Source: an uncultured Bacteroidota bacterium (GTDB lineage: Bacteria; Bacteroidota; Bacteroidia; Flavobacteriales_F; PHOS-HE28). From it: DNA of 64,000 nucleotides. The notes beneath the pieces are model-generated. The model was not told where the DNA came from. It worked only from the letters and a program-made list of their open reading frames with translations, and did no database searches. Of this stretch, positions 1-7,436 are shown one piece after another (position 1 is the stretch's first letter; each line of letters starts with the position of its first letter). The DNA is taken from NCBI GenBank assembly GCA_902826215.1, contig CADEDY010000017.1, forward strand, positions 1 through 64,000, in the 5' to 3' direction. The position numbers and the translations under genes are program-made.

Positions 1-1
1 C

Positions 2-640
2 GTACCACAAGAGACCACGCTCTCCGTGTGGGAACTGATCAAGATGGGAGGCTGGTACATCATGGGGCCACTCGCCCTGATGTCCATGATCGCCGTGTAC
101 ATCATCATCGAGCGGACCATGGCCATCAACAGGGCCTTGCGTGATGAGAAGGACTTCATGGCCAAGATCCGCGACTACATCCATGAGGGCAAGATCGATA
201 GCGCCAAGAACCTGTGCCAGAGCAGCAATACACCTGTGGCCCGCATGCTCGAGAAAGGCATCAACCGCATCGGCAAGCCGCTCAAGGACATCGAGGTGAG
301 CATCGAGAACCAAGGCAAGTTGGAAGTGTATCAGTTGGAGAGCGGTCTTCCGATCATCGCCACCATTTCGGGTGCCGCGCCCATGATCGGTTTTTTGGGA
401 ACAGTTGTGGGTATGGTGATCACGTTCCACACCATGGAAGTGAGTGGCGCCGGGGTGGAACTCAGTCAGTTGAGCGGCGGTATGATGCAGGCCATGATCA
501 CCACGGTGGCCGGTCTCATCATCGGCATTCCGGCTTATGTGGGATACAACCTGCTCGTTGCCCGCGTGAACAAAGTGGTGCAGAAGATGGAGTCGCGCAC
601 CATCGAATTCATGGAAGTATTGGATTCACCCGCGAAGTAA
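2..640 (+). CDS. exbB: MotA/TolQ/ExbB proton channel family protein (5' end outside window)
   Basis: Proton-channel subunit of an ExbB-ExbD-TonB system that uses the inner-membrane proton gradient to energize TonB-dependent outer-membrane transporters. The frame is already open at base 2 with no stop. A GTG at 26 could start a 204-residue protein, but the preceding codons read VPQETTLS directly before VWELIKMGG, which looks like the normal N-terminus of the family, so the true start is probably upstream of the window. One TM segment lies near the start (GPLALMSMIAVYIIIER). Two more lie in the second half, including the glycine-rich AAPMIGFLGTVVGM segment and a later GLIIGIPAYVGYN helix typical of the MotA/TolQ/ExbB fold. 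Two exbD genes and tonB follow within a few bases, so the energizing complex appears to be encoded as one operon. Confidence 0.93.
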   Translation, partial: VPQETTLSVWELIKMGGWYIMGPLALMSMIAVYIIIERTMAINRALRDEKDFMAKIRDYIHEGKIDSAKNLCQSSNTPVARMLEKGINRIGKPLKDIEVSIENQGKLEVYQLESGLPIIATISGAAPMIGFLGTVVGMVITFHTMEVSGAGVELSQLSGGMMQAMITTVAGLIIGIPAYVGYNLLVARVNKVVQKMESRTIEFMEVLDSPAK

Positions 641-652
641 CCCGACTGCACA

Positions 653-1048
653 GTGGCATTACGCAGCAGCAATAGGATCGACTCGGGCTTCAGCGTGAGC
701 AGCATGACCGATCTGGTCTTTCTGCTGCTGATCTTCTTCGTGATCGTCAGCACCATGGTCAGCCCCACTACCATGCCCGTGGACCTGCCCATCAGCGCGA
801 ACAAAACGAAGGAGAAACCCCAGGTAGGCGTGCGCATCGATGCCGACGGCGCTTTCAGTGTGAACGATAAGTTCGTTGATCCTTTGGACCTCGAAGGTGT
901 ACTGCAGGACAAGATGGCCGTGATCCAGAAGAACCCGACGTTGGTGGTCCACGTGGATCAGCGTGTACCTGCGGGTGTCACCGTGGGCGTGCTCGATATC
1001 GCCAAGCGCAACAAGTGGAAGATCATTCTCGCCACCCGACCGAAGTGA
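653..1048 (+). CDS. exbD: ExbD/TolR family biopolymer transporter (first copy)
   Basis: Inner-membrane ExbD subunit, 131 residues, GTG start 12 bases after the exbB stop. A short cytoplasmic tail is followed by one TM helix (MTDLVFLLLIFFVIVSTMV) that holds the conserved Asp used for proton translocation. The remaining ~90 residues form the small periplasmic domain, which includes VVHVDQRVPAGVTVGVLDIAKR. It works with ExbB and TonB. The next gene is a close paralogue that shares almost the same TM sequence, so a local duplication is likely. Paired exbD genes are common in Bacteroidota, where the two products may form a heterodimer; that last point is inference for this strain. Confidence 0.93.
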   Translation: MALRSSNRIDSGFSVSSMTDLVFLLLIFFVIVSTMVSPTTMPVDLPISANKTKEKPQVGVRIDADGAFSVNDKFVDPLDLEGVLQDKMAVIQKNPTLVVHVDQRVPAGVTVGVLDIAKRNKWKIILATRPK

Positions 1049-1050
1049 CC

Positions 1051-1482
1051 ATGGCGATCAGAAGCAACAACAAGATCAGCGCGGGATTCAGCCTCAGCAG
1101 CATGACCGATCTGGTCTTTCTGCTCCTGATCTTCTTCGTGATCGTCAGCACCATGGTCAGCCCGTTCGCGCTGCCCATCGACCTACCGAAAGGGAAAGCT
1201 ACCGTGAGCAAGGAACAGCCGAAAGTGGCCCTGCGCTTAGAGGCCGAGGACGTGGTGAAGTTGAACGGCAAGGCCATACCTGCTGACGGTATCGAAGGCG
1301 CATTGAGCGCTGAAATGAGCAAGCTCGCGGAGACCGACGTGATCATTCTGCACGTGGCACAGGAAGTGCCTACAGGACAGATGGTGACGGTGCTGGACAT
1401 CGCCAAGCGACACAAGTGGAGGATCGTATTGGCTTCGGCGCCAACCCCACCCGGAGAACAACCAGAGAGCAGCACGCCATGA
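1051..1482 (+). CDS. exbD: ExbD/TolR family biopolymer transporter (second copy)
   Basis: Second ExbD paralogue, 143 residues. The ATG at 1051 lies three bases after the first exbD stop. The frame continues upstream to 1015, but that part overlaps the first exbD and lacks homology to it. The N-terminus (RSNNKISAGFSLSSMTDLV) aligns with that of the first copy, and the TM helix MTDLVFLLLIFFVIVSTMV is identical and carries the proton-relay Asp. The periplasmic part diverges more but keeps the ending VLDIAKRHKWRIVLAS. The C-terminal tail is longer and Pro/Ser-rich. The stop overlaps the tonB start as ATGA, which suggests translational coupling. Confidence 0.93.
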   Translation: MAIRSNNKISAGFSLSSMTDLVFLLLIFFVIVSTMVSPFALPIDLPKGKATVSKEQPKVALRLEAEDVVKLNGKAIPADGIEGALSAEMSKLAETDVIILHVAQEVPTGQMVTVLDIAKRHKWRIVLASAPTPPGEQPESSTP

Positions 1483-2261
1483 TAGCGAGCATCCAACACG
1501 ACCAGCGGCGCGACCGCAATACAGGGGTGATCGTAACGATCATGTTCCACGTGTTGTTGGCCATTCTATTCCTCTTCATCGGGCTCAAGACCTGGGACCC
1601 ACCGCTGCCGGAGGAAATGGTGGAAGTGGCGATGGCCGACTATGGCACAACGGATGATGGAGGTGGCAACACGCCAAAACCCGATCCGGGAGCGCAGCAG
1701 AGCACCCCTGTGAGCACCCCGGACAACCCAGAGGATGTTGCCACGGACGAGACCAGCGAGGTGGAAGTGGTGAAGCCAAAGGACCCCAAACCAAAGCCCA
1801 AGCCGGACCCGAAGCCCAAACCAAAGCCTGACAAACCCAAGGAGCCGACGATCGACAACCGCTTGAACGAGGCGATCAACAATTGGAACAAGCCCGGAAG
1901 TCAACCTGCGGATGGCCCGGACAGCAAGCCCGGCGACCCCGGCATCGAGACCGGCAAACCCGGAGGCATCGGCATGATGCGCGGCGATGGTTGGGAGATC
2001 CGTGGAAGCGGTCGTGGTTTGGCTCGTGGGCCCGATCTGAGCGAACGCCCCGAATTGCAGAATGCGACCTGGGTGGAAGTGAAAGTGATCGTGGACCGAG
2101 CAGGCAATGTGACCCGCGTGTCCATCGCAGGCACTGGGACACCGGACGTGGCCATTCAGAACGTAGCGCTGCGTGCCGCCAAGACCTGCAAATTCGTTGG
2201 ACTGCCCGATGGTCCGCCGGAACAGGCACATTACATCAAGCTCCGTTTCTTCCCAGGATAG
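1479..2261 (+). CDS. tonB: Energy transducer TonB
   Basis: TonB-type transducer, 260 residues, that spans the periplasm and links the ExbB/ExbD motor to outer-membrane receptors. The ATG at 1479 overlaps the exbD stop (ATGA). Layout: cytoplasmic start, one TM helix near residues 18-37 (IVTIMFHVLLAILFLFIGLK), an acidic linker, a periplasm-spanning Pro/Lys repeat region (KPK, PKPKP, DPKPKP units, about residues 105-130), then a Gly-rich linker. The C-terminal domain of about 75 residues holds the receptor-contact fold (WVEVKVIVDRAGNVTRVSI and the final AHYIKLRFFPG). Motor genes directly upstream support the assignment. The folC start follows one base after the stop. Confidence 0.9.
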   Translation: MIASIQHDQRRDRNTGVIVTIMFHVLLAILFLFIGLKTWDPPLPEEMVEVAMADYGTTDDGGGNTPKPDPGAQQSTPVSTPDNPEDVATDETSEVEVVKPKDPKPKPKPDPKPKPKPDKPKEPTIDNRLNEAINNWNKPGSQPADGPDSKPGDPGIETGKPGGIGMMRGDGWEIRGSGRGLARGPDLSERPELQNATWVEVKVIVDRAGNVTRVSIAGTGTPDVAIQNVALRAAKTCKFVGLPDGPPEQAHYIKLRFFPG

Positions 2262-2262
2262 G

Positions 2263-3480
2263 ATGACCTACGCCGAGACCTTGGCGTATCTCTTCGCTCA
2301 ACTGCCGATGTACCAGCGAATCGGTAAGGCGGCCTACAAGGCCGACCTCGCCAACACGCATGCATTGATGGAGCTCACGGAGCACCCGGAGCAGGGATTG
2401 CGCTGTGTGCATGTAGCCGGCACCAACGGAAAGGGCAGTACGAGCCATTTGATCGCAAGCGTTCTGCAAGAAGCAGGACATAAGGTCGGGCTGCACACCT
2501 CGCCGCATCTGAAGGACTTTCGGGAGCGTTTCCGGATCGATGGAGAAATGATCTCCGAAGCCGAAGTGGTGCGATTCGTCGAGCAATACCGAGAAGGCTT
2601 CGAACCCATCAAAGCGTCATTCTTCGAATGGGGCGTGGCACTTGCTTTCTGGTGGTTCAAGGAACAGCAGGTGGATATTGCCGTCATCGAAACCGGCATG
2701 GGCGGACGTTTGGATAGCACCAACGTGGTTTCGCCGGAGGTCAGCGTGATCACCAACATCGGCTGGGATCATATGGACTTCTTGGGCCACACGCTGGAGG
2801 CCATCGCCGCGGAGAAAGCCGGGATCATCAAGCAGGGCGTCCCCGTGATCCTTGGTGAAGGCTCTGAAGAAGTGGTCGCCGCGATCAAGCGAAAAGCTCA
2901 AGTAGAAGCCGCTCAAATCACCGTGGTCGATCAAACGGAGCCGATCACTTTTCGGACCGGACTGTCCGGTGAACACCAAGAGCGCAATGCACGGACCGCA
3001 CTGGCAACGATCACCGAACTACGCTCCAAGGGCTGGAGTGTAACCGATGAGCACGTTGCGAAAGGCTTTCAGAAGGTCATCAGCAACACGGGCCTGCTCG
3101 GACGATGGCAGACCTTGCAAGAACCTCCGCTCACCATCGCTGATGTAGCACACAACGTGGACGGCATGCGTGTCGTGAAGAGGCAGTTGGAGCGCATTCC
3201 TTTCGAGCGATTGCACATCGTTCTTGGGATGGTGAATGACAAAGACCTCGGTCGTGTACTGGCCGAACTGCCCCGGTCAGCGACCTACTACTTCTGCAAA
3301 GCGGATATCCCTCGTGGTCTTGCGGCTGACGAATTGCGCACCCAGGCAGCTGTCCATGAATTGCTTGGCGATGCTTACACTACTGTAGGCGAAGCATACA
3401 TCGCTGCCAAGCGTTCAGCCGCGCTGAACGATCTGGTCCTGGTAACGGGAAGTGTGTTCGTTGTGGCCGAAGTGATCTGA
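2263..3480 (+). CDS. folC: Folylpolyglutamate synthase / dihydrofolate synthase
   Basis: Mur-ligase-family enzyme, 405 residues, that adds glutamate to dihydropteroate and/or folates, using ATP, in the cytoplasm. The P-loop GTNGKGS is at residues 53-59, followed by HTSPHLKDFRERFRI, a folate-binding segment typical of FolC. VIETGMGGRLDSTN and ITNIGWDHMDFLGHT are further Mur/FolC landmarks, and IADVAHNVDG and HIVLGMVNDKD mark the C-terminal domain. The ATG at 2263 is one base past the tonB stop. Earlier in-frame starts would lie inside tonB. The gene seems to ride at the end of the tonB operon. It is unrelated in function, but pabB at 23979-25217 feeds the same pathway. Confidence 0.95.
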   Translation: MTYAETLAYLFAQLPMYQRIGKAAYKADLANTHALMELTEHPEQGLRCVHVAGTNGKGSTSHLIASVLQEAGHKVGLHTSPHLKDFRERFRIDGEMISEAEVVRFVEQYREGFEPIKASFFEWGVALAFWWFKEQQVDIAVIETGMGGRLDSTNVVSPEVSVITNIGWDHMDFLGHTLEAIAAEKAGIIKQGVPVILGEGSEEVVAAIKRKAQVEAAQITVVDQTEPITFRTGLSGEHQERNARTALATITELRSKGWSVTDEHVAKGFQKVISNTGLLGRWQTLQEPPLTIADVAHNVDGMRVVKRQLERIPFERLHIVLGMVNDKDLGRVLAELPRSATYYFCKADIPRGLAADELRTQAAVHELLGDAYTTVGEAYIAAKRSAALNDLVLVTGSVFVVAEVI

Positions 3481-3491
3481 ACCACCGCATG

Positions 3492-3517
3492 AAAAAGCCT
3501 CAGCACATGCCGAGGCT
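3492..3517 (-). terminator. Rho-independent terminator of the tRNA-Val unit
   Basis: Read on the minus strand, a stem AGCCTC/GAGGCT (pairing 3512-3517 with 3496-3501, loop of about 10 bases) is followed by five T residues at 3496-3492. Its orientation fits the end of the minus-strand tRNA-Val unit. On the plus strand no T run follows, so it is not a good terminator for folC. Confidence 0.7.
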
Positions 3518-3552
3518 ATCGTTCGTGATCGCTTCAGTTCCAGCGATCGAAG

Positions 3553-3627
3553 TGGGACGTACTGGATTCGAACCAGTGACCTCGTACGTGTGAAGCACGC
3601 GCTCTAAACCAGCTGAGCTAACATCCC
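3553..3627 (-). tRNA. tRNA-Val (anticodon CAC)
   Basis: Cloverleaf on the minus strand, 75 nt without CCA. The acceptor stem GGGATGT pairs with ACGTCCC (one T-G wobble). The D arm contains TTAGCTCAGCTGG. The anticodon stem CGTGC/GTACG carries loop TTCACAC, giving anticodon CAC (Val, GUG codons). The T arm contains GGTTCGAATCC. The discriminator base is A and CCA is not encoded. It is the second tRNA in a two-gene minus-strand unit that ends in the terminator at 3492-3517. Confidence 0.95.
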
Positions 3628-3675
3628 AAGAATGAAAACCGGGAAGCGCATTTCCTGCGCTTCCCGACCCGTGTG

Positions 3676-3750
3676 TGGAGGCAGCCGGATTCGAACCAGC
3701 GACCCTCTGCTTGTAAGGCAGATGCTCTGAACCAGCTGAGCTATGCCTCC
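3676..3750 (-). tRNA. tRNA-Val (anticodon TAC)
   Basis: Cloverleaf on the minus strand, 75 nt. The acceptor GGAGGCA pairs with TGCCTCC. The anticodon stem TCTGC/GCAGA has loop CTTACAA, giving anticodon TAC (Val). The T arm is GCTGG-TTCGAAT-CCGGC. Discriminator A, no encoded CCA. It lies 48 bases upstream (in transcription order) of the tRNA-Val(CAC) gene. Confidence 0.95.
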
Positions 3751-3804
3751 ATGACCCGAAGAAAAGAACGCCGTCGGGAAGGAACAGTTATCCCTAAGGG
3801 GCGG

Positions 3805-3812
3805 CAAATATA
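3805..3812 (-). promoter_or_regulatory. -7 box for the tRNA-Val pair
   Basis: On the minus strand this reads TATATTTG, a perfect match to the Bacteroidota -7 consensus TAnnTTTG. It sits about 55 bases upstream of the 5' end of tRNA-Val(TAC). No clear -33 TTG is seen at the usual spacing. Otherwise the 302-base gap 3751-4052 holds only this box and a possible sigma-gene promoter; I see no small gene in it. Confidence 0.55.
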
Positions 3813-3965
3813 GTCCTTCGATTGAACTGTGCATAGGCTCGTTGATCGGATCGACGACCTGACTATCCGTTCCCCGATCCATCGCATGCAGCAAGGTCTT
3901 GAAACCGGGATCCACCGGAATTGATCCAAGGCGATGGACTGCGTCGTACGTGGAGTTCAGCCCGG

Positions 3966-3999
3966 TTGAAAACTTTTGTTCAACCTTTTCGTCTATTTG
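3966..3999 (+). promoter_or_regulatory. Possible promoter of the ECF sigma/carotenoid operon
   Basis: A TTG at 3966-3968 and TCTATTTG at 3992-3999 (one mismatch to TAnnTTTG), 23 bases apart, lie in an AT-rich stretch about 55 bases before the sigma-factor ATG. It would be read by the primary sigma factor. If the operon autoregulates through its own ECF sigma, another unrecognised element must exist. Confidence 0.3.
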
Positions 4000-4052
4000 T
4001 TAAACAATAAGCCTAACTTAGCACTGTCGGAACCAACGCTAGCTCCCCAACC

Positions 4053-4562
4053 ATGTCAACGCTCGACTTCCAACAGAACCTACTCGGCTTCCGTGACCAG
4101 CTGTACTATTTCGCCTTAAGTCTGACCAAGGATCGCGATGATGCCTCAGACCTCCTCCAGGAAAGCATGGTACGGGCCCTGATCTATCGCGATAAGTTCA
4201 GGGAAAACACCAACTTCAAGGCATGGTTGTACACCATCATGAAGAACACCTTCATCAACGATCATCGCAGGTCGAAGCGCACAAAAGCGTTGATGGACTC
4301 GGTCGATCGGGAACGGGACGAGGTGCGCATGGTGCAAATGCCGAACAGCCCGGAATCGAGCATCAAGATGGACGAGATCCAGCGTAGTTTGGACCGATTA
4401 GAACCTGCGTTCCGCCTGCCGTTCACGATGCATCACGAGGGCTTCAAATACCAAGAGATCGCGGACCACCTCAACATACCCATCGGCACAGTGAAGAGCA
4501 GGATCTTCCAAGCACGTCATCGGTTGATGGAAATGTTAACGGACAAGAACGTTCCAGCGTGA
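4053..4562 (+). CDS. ECF-type RNA polymerase sigma factor heading the carotenoid operon
   Basis: Sigma-70 family extracytoplasmic-function factor, 169 residues, with regions 2 and 4 only. Region 2 covers about residues 10-75 (FALSLTKDRDDASDLLQESMVRAL and NFKAWLYTIMKNTFINDHRR). Region 4 covers about 110-160 (EPAFRLPFTMHHEGFKYQEI, then the helix-turn-helix HLNIPIGTVKSRIFQARHRL). The stop overlaps the crtI start (GTGA), so the sigma factor is co-translated with the carotenoid genes. No anti-sigma gene is adjacent. This suggests light- or stress-responsive control of pigment synthesis, by analogy with CarQ in Myxococcus; the trigger here is unknown. Confidence 0.92.
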   Translation: MSTLDFQQNLLGFRDQLYYFALSLTKDRDDASDLLQESMVRALIYRDKFRENTNFKAWLYTIMKNTFINDHRRSKRTKALMDSVDRERDEVRMVQMPNSPESSIKMDEIQRSLDRLEPAFRLPFTMHHEGFKYQEIADHLNIPIGTVKSRIFQARHRLMEMLTDKNVPA

Positions 4563-6049
4563 AAAAGACGGCCATCGTCATCGGCGCTGGATTTGCGGGC
4601 ATTTCGGCCGCAGCATCCCTTGCGCGCCGTGGATTCGCAGTGACCGTATTGGAGAAGAACGATGGACCCGGAGGTCGTGCCCGCGTATGGAGCGATCAAG
4701 GGTTCACCTTCGACATGGGCCCGAGTTTCTATTGGATGCCGGAGGTCTTCGAACGATTCTTCGCCGAATTCGGTGAGCGCGTACAGGACCATTATGAGCT
4801 TAAGCGGCTGGACCCATCGTATAGTGTAGTATTCGGCCCGGGTGAAGAATGGGCATTGCCTGCTGACCCGATCGCCTTGCGCGCCTTTTTCGAGTCCAAG
4901 GAGAAAGGGGCAGGTGCGCAACTCGACCGATTCCTGAATGAGGCCAAACTGAAATACGACCTCGGCATGGGGGAACTGGTCTATCGGCCTTCCCTCTCTT
5001 GGATGGAATATGCACACCCTGGTCTGCTCACCGGGTTGCTTCGCACGAAAGTGTTCCGTTCGTTACGGAACCATGTGAAAGCCCATTTCACGGATCCACG
5101 TCTGCGGCTATTGATGGAATTCCCGGTGCTCTTCCTGGGCGCTTCACCGCAGAACACTCCGGCCTTGTACAGCCTGATGAACTATGCGGACATGGAATTG
5201 GGCACATGGTATCCGATGGGGGGCATGGGCCGGGTGGTTGAGGCCATGGTCAAGGTAGCAGAGAAGCAAGGCGCTGAATTCCGCTACGACGAACCCGTAG
5301 AACACATTTCCGTCGAAAAAGGCCGGATCAAAGCGGTCACCACGGCCAAGGGTACCTATTCACCTGATCTGGTGCTTGCGAGTGCGGACTACCATCACGT
5401 CGACCAAGAACTACTCGACCGGTCCGCTCGTTCTTACTCAGCACCCTATTGGGAAGATCGCACAATGGCTCCATCCGGTTTGTTGTTCTATCTCGGCCTA
5501 GATCGCCAGCTCTCCGAGTTGGAGCACCACACGCTTTTCTTCGATGCCTCATTGGATGCCCATTCCACAGCGATATACGACGAACCAGCGTGGCCTGCTG
5601 AACCCTTGTTCTACACCAGTTGCGCCTCTCACAGCGACCCTGCTGCAGCGCCGCCTGGATGCGAGAGCATGGTCATCCTCATTCCCATCGCCCCCGGCTT
5701 GGAAGACACGGAGCCCACTCGGGAACGATACTATGACCTTGTGATGGAACGGCTGACCAAGCATCTGGGCTACGACCCTCGGCCACACGTGGTGCTGAAA
5801 AGGAGCTATTGCATCAACGACCTCAAAGCGGATCATAACGCCTTCCGTGGGAACGCGTATGGCTTGGCGAACACGATCCGACAGACCGGTCCACTGCGAC
5901 CGAGCATGAAGAGCAAGAAGGTCAAGAACCTCTATTACGCTGGGCAACTCACGGTACCTGGCCCTGGAGTTCCACCTGCCATCATCAGCGGTCAAGTAGT
6001 GGCCAAATTGATCGAGGAGGAATTCGAACACGATCTTCAGCACGCATGA
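4559..6049 (+). CDS. crtI: Phytoene desaturase (CrtI type)
   Basis: FAD-dependent CrtI-family enzyme, 496 residues, that introduces double bonds into phytoene to give lycopene or a related polyene at the membrane. The N-terminal dinucleotide-binding site VIGAGFAGISAAASLARRG is followed by GPGGRARV and FDMGPSFYWMPEVF. The C-terminal signature YYAGQLTVPGPGVPPAIISG is the classic CrtI end motif. The start is GTG at 4559, overlapping the sigma-factor stop by four bases. The stop overlaps crtB (ATGA). Length is normal for the family. Dehydrogenation number and a role as ketolase or desaturase on later intermediates cannot be read from sequence, but pairing with crtB strongly favours phytoene desaturase. 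Confidence 0.94.
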   Translation: MKKTAIVIGAGFAGISAAASLARRGFAVTVLEKNDGPGGRARVWSDQGFTFDMGPSFYWMPEVFERFFAEFGERVQDHYELKRLDPSYSVVFGPGEEWALPADPIALRAFFESKEKGAGAQLDRFLNEAKLKYDLGMGELVYRPSLSWMEYAHPGLLTGLLRTKVFRSLRNHVKAHFTDPRLRLLMEFPVLFLGASPQNTPALYSLMNYADMELGTWYPMGGMGRVVEAMVKVAEKQGAEFRYDEPVEHISVEKGRIKAVTTAKGTYSPDLVLASADYHHVDQELLDRSARSYSAPYWEDRTMAPSGLLFYLGLDRQLSELEHHTLFFDASLDAHSTAIYDEPAWPAEPLFYTSCASHSDPAAAPPGCESMVILIPIAPGLEDTEPTRERYYDLVMERLTKHLGYDPRPHVVLKRSYCINDLKADHNAFRGNAYGLANTIRQTGPLRPSMKSKKVKNLYYAGQLTVPGPGVPPAIISGQVVAKLIEEEFEHDLQHA

Positions 6050-6888
6050 ACACACTGGCCTTATATGATGAAGTGTGCATGCAAGCGAGTCGCAGCACGA
6101 CCAAAGCCTACAGCACTTCCTTTTCCATAGGCATACGTTCCCTGGACCGGCGATTCCATGATCCGATCCATGCCATCTATGGGTTCGTTCGCTTTGCGGA
6201 CGAGATCGTCGACACCTTCCACGGAACGGACAAAGCCTCGCTGTTGGATCGATTTCGCTATGACATGCGTCGTGCTGTGCAGGAGAAGATCAGCCTCAAC
6301 CCCATCCTGCATAGCTTCCAGCGTGTGGTGAATGAGTACGGGGTGGAACAAGAACTGTATGAGACGTTCATGGACAGCATGGCCATGGACCTCTCGGCCA
6401 CCTCGCATGACGTCAAAAGCTATGAGACCTACATCCTAGGCAGTGCCGAAGTGGTGGGCCTGATGTGTTTGCGTGTCTTTTGCGAAGGAGATGGCATGCG
6501 CTATGAGCGATTGAAACCATCCGCTATGCGCTTGGGCGCAGCCTTCCAGAAGGTGAATTTCCTGCGTGACCTGAAGGACGACCATCATAATCTCGGGCGC
6601 ACCTACTTTCCGGGCTTGGAAATTGCCCAGTTGGACCACGCCGCCAAGAGCACCATTGAACAGGATATACAGGTGGACTTCGACGCTGCGCTCATCGGTA
6701 TCAGGGAGCTGCCGAGAGGGGCTCGCTTCGGTGTCTACGTGGCATACTTGTACTACCTCAACCTATTCCGCAAGATCAAGGCCTTGCCCACGGAACGTAT
6801 CCTCACTGAACGGATACGCGTTCGGAACAGACGGAAGCTCGCGCTTCTGACCACCGGCTACTTGCGCCATAGTTTCGGGTTATTGTGA
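6046..6888 (+). CDS. crtB: Phytoene synthase
   Basis: Squalene/phytoene synthase family, 280 residues. It condenses two geranylgeranyl diphosphates head-to-head to phytoene, the committed carotenoid step. The two Asp-rich Mg-diphosphate motifs are visible: FVRFADEIVDTFHG around residue 45 and NFLRDLKDDHHNLGRTYFP around residues 170-190. An early basic/polar segment (SRSTTKAYSTSFSIGIRSL) matches the usual N-terminus. The ATG overlaps the crtI stop by four bases and the end touches idi (TGATG). It supplies phytoene to CrtI encoded just upstream. Confidence 0.95.
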   Translation: MNTLALYDEVCMQASRSTTKAYSTSFSIGIRSLDRRFHDPIHAIYGFVRFADEIVDTFHGTDKASLLDRFRYDMRRAVQEKISLNPILHSFQRVVNEYGVEQELYETFMDSMAMDLSATSHDVKSYETYILGSAEVVGLMCLRVFCEGDGMRYERLKPSAMRLGAAFQKVNFLRDLKDDHHNLGRTYFPGLEIAQLDHAAKSTIEQDIQVDFDAALIGIRELPRGARFGVYVAYLYYLNLFRKIKALPTERILTERIRVRNRRKLALLTTGYLRHSFGLL

Positions 6889-7436
6889 TGACCGTGGAAC
6901 GGAGTCGGATCGGCGTTGAGGAGGTTGTTCTCGTGAATGAGCGGGATGAAGCGCTCGGCACCATGGAAAAGCTGGAGGCACACCGGCAAGGAGTGCTTCA
7001 CAGGGCCTTCTCGATCTTCCTCTTCGATGAAAGCGGGCAGCTCCTCCTTCAGCAGAGAGCAGCAGGCAAATACCATTCGGCCTTGCTCTGGACCAACACC
7101 TGCTGCAGTCATCCGCGGCCGGATGAACCAGTTGCAAGCGCCGCCAACCGTAGGCTTCAGGAGGAAATGGGGCTTTCCGTGGAGCTGGATCACCGGTTCA
7201 CCTTCATCTACAAGGCCCGAGTGGCCGAATACCTTTGGGAACATGAGTTGGACCATGTGCTCTTTGGCACATTGAAGGGCACACCTACCCCAGACCCCAC
7301 GGAAGTGGAAGCTTGGAAACTGATCCCGTTGGACGAGTTGGAGTCCGATTTCGAACGTCATCCGGAGCGATACACGGCCTGGCTGAAGCACTGCTGGCCC
7401 AAGGTCATGCACGCCCTGAGGCAGGAGCGCGCATGA
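6888..7436 (+). CDS. idi: Isopentenyl-diphosphate delta-isomerase, type I (Nudix)
   Basis: Type I IPP isomerase, about 182 residues, that interconverts IPP and DMAPP to balance precursors for carotenoids. Active-site Cys is in NTCCSHP. The Nudix-like helix reads ANRRLQEEMGLSVEL, and the metal-binding Glu pair lies in YLWEHELDHVLFG. EAWKLIPLDEL is a typical late motif. The ATG at 6888 overlaps the crtB stop as TGATG; a GTG one codon earlier (6885) is an alternative start. The stop overlaps the photolyase ATG (ATGA). Placing idi inside the crt cluster fits raised isoprenoid demand when the operon is on. Confidence 0.95.
   Translation: MTVERSRIGVEEVVLVNERDEALGTMEKLEAHRQGVLHRAFSIFLFDESGQLLLQQRAAGKYHSALLWTNTCCSHPRPDEPVASAANRRLQEEMGLSVELDHRFTFIYKARVAEYLWEHELDHVLFGTLKGTPTPDPTEVEAWKLIPLDELESDFERHPERYTAWLKHCWPKVMHALRQERA

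Noticed and set aside
1780-1850. Repeated KPK/DPKPKP coding units considered as a tandem DNA repeat
   Set aside because: It is the normal Pro/Lys periplasmic spacer of TonB.
3604-3915. Minus-strand frame of about 100 codons over the tRNA-Val genes
   Set aside because: It overlaps both tRNAs and their promoter, which are better supported.
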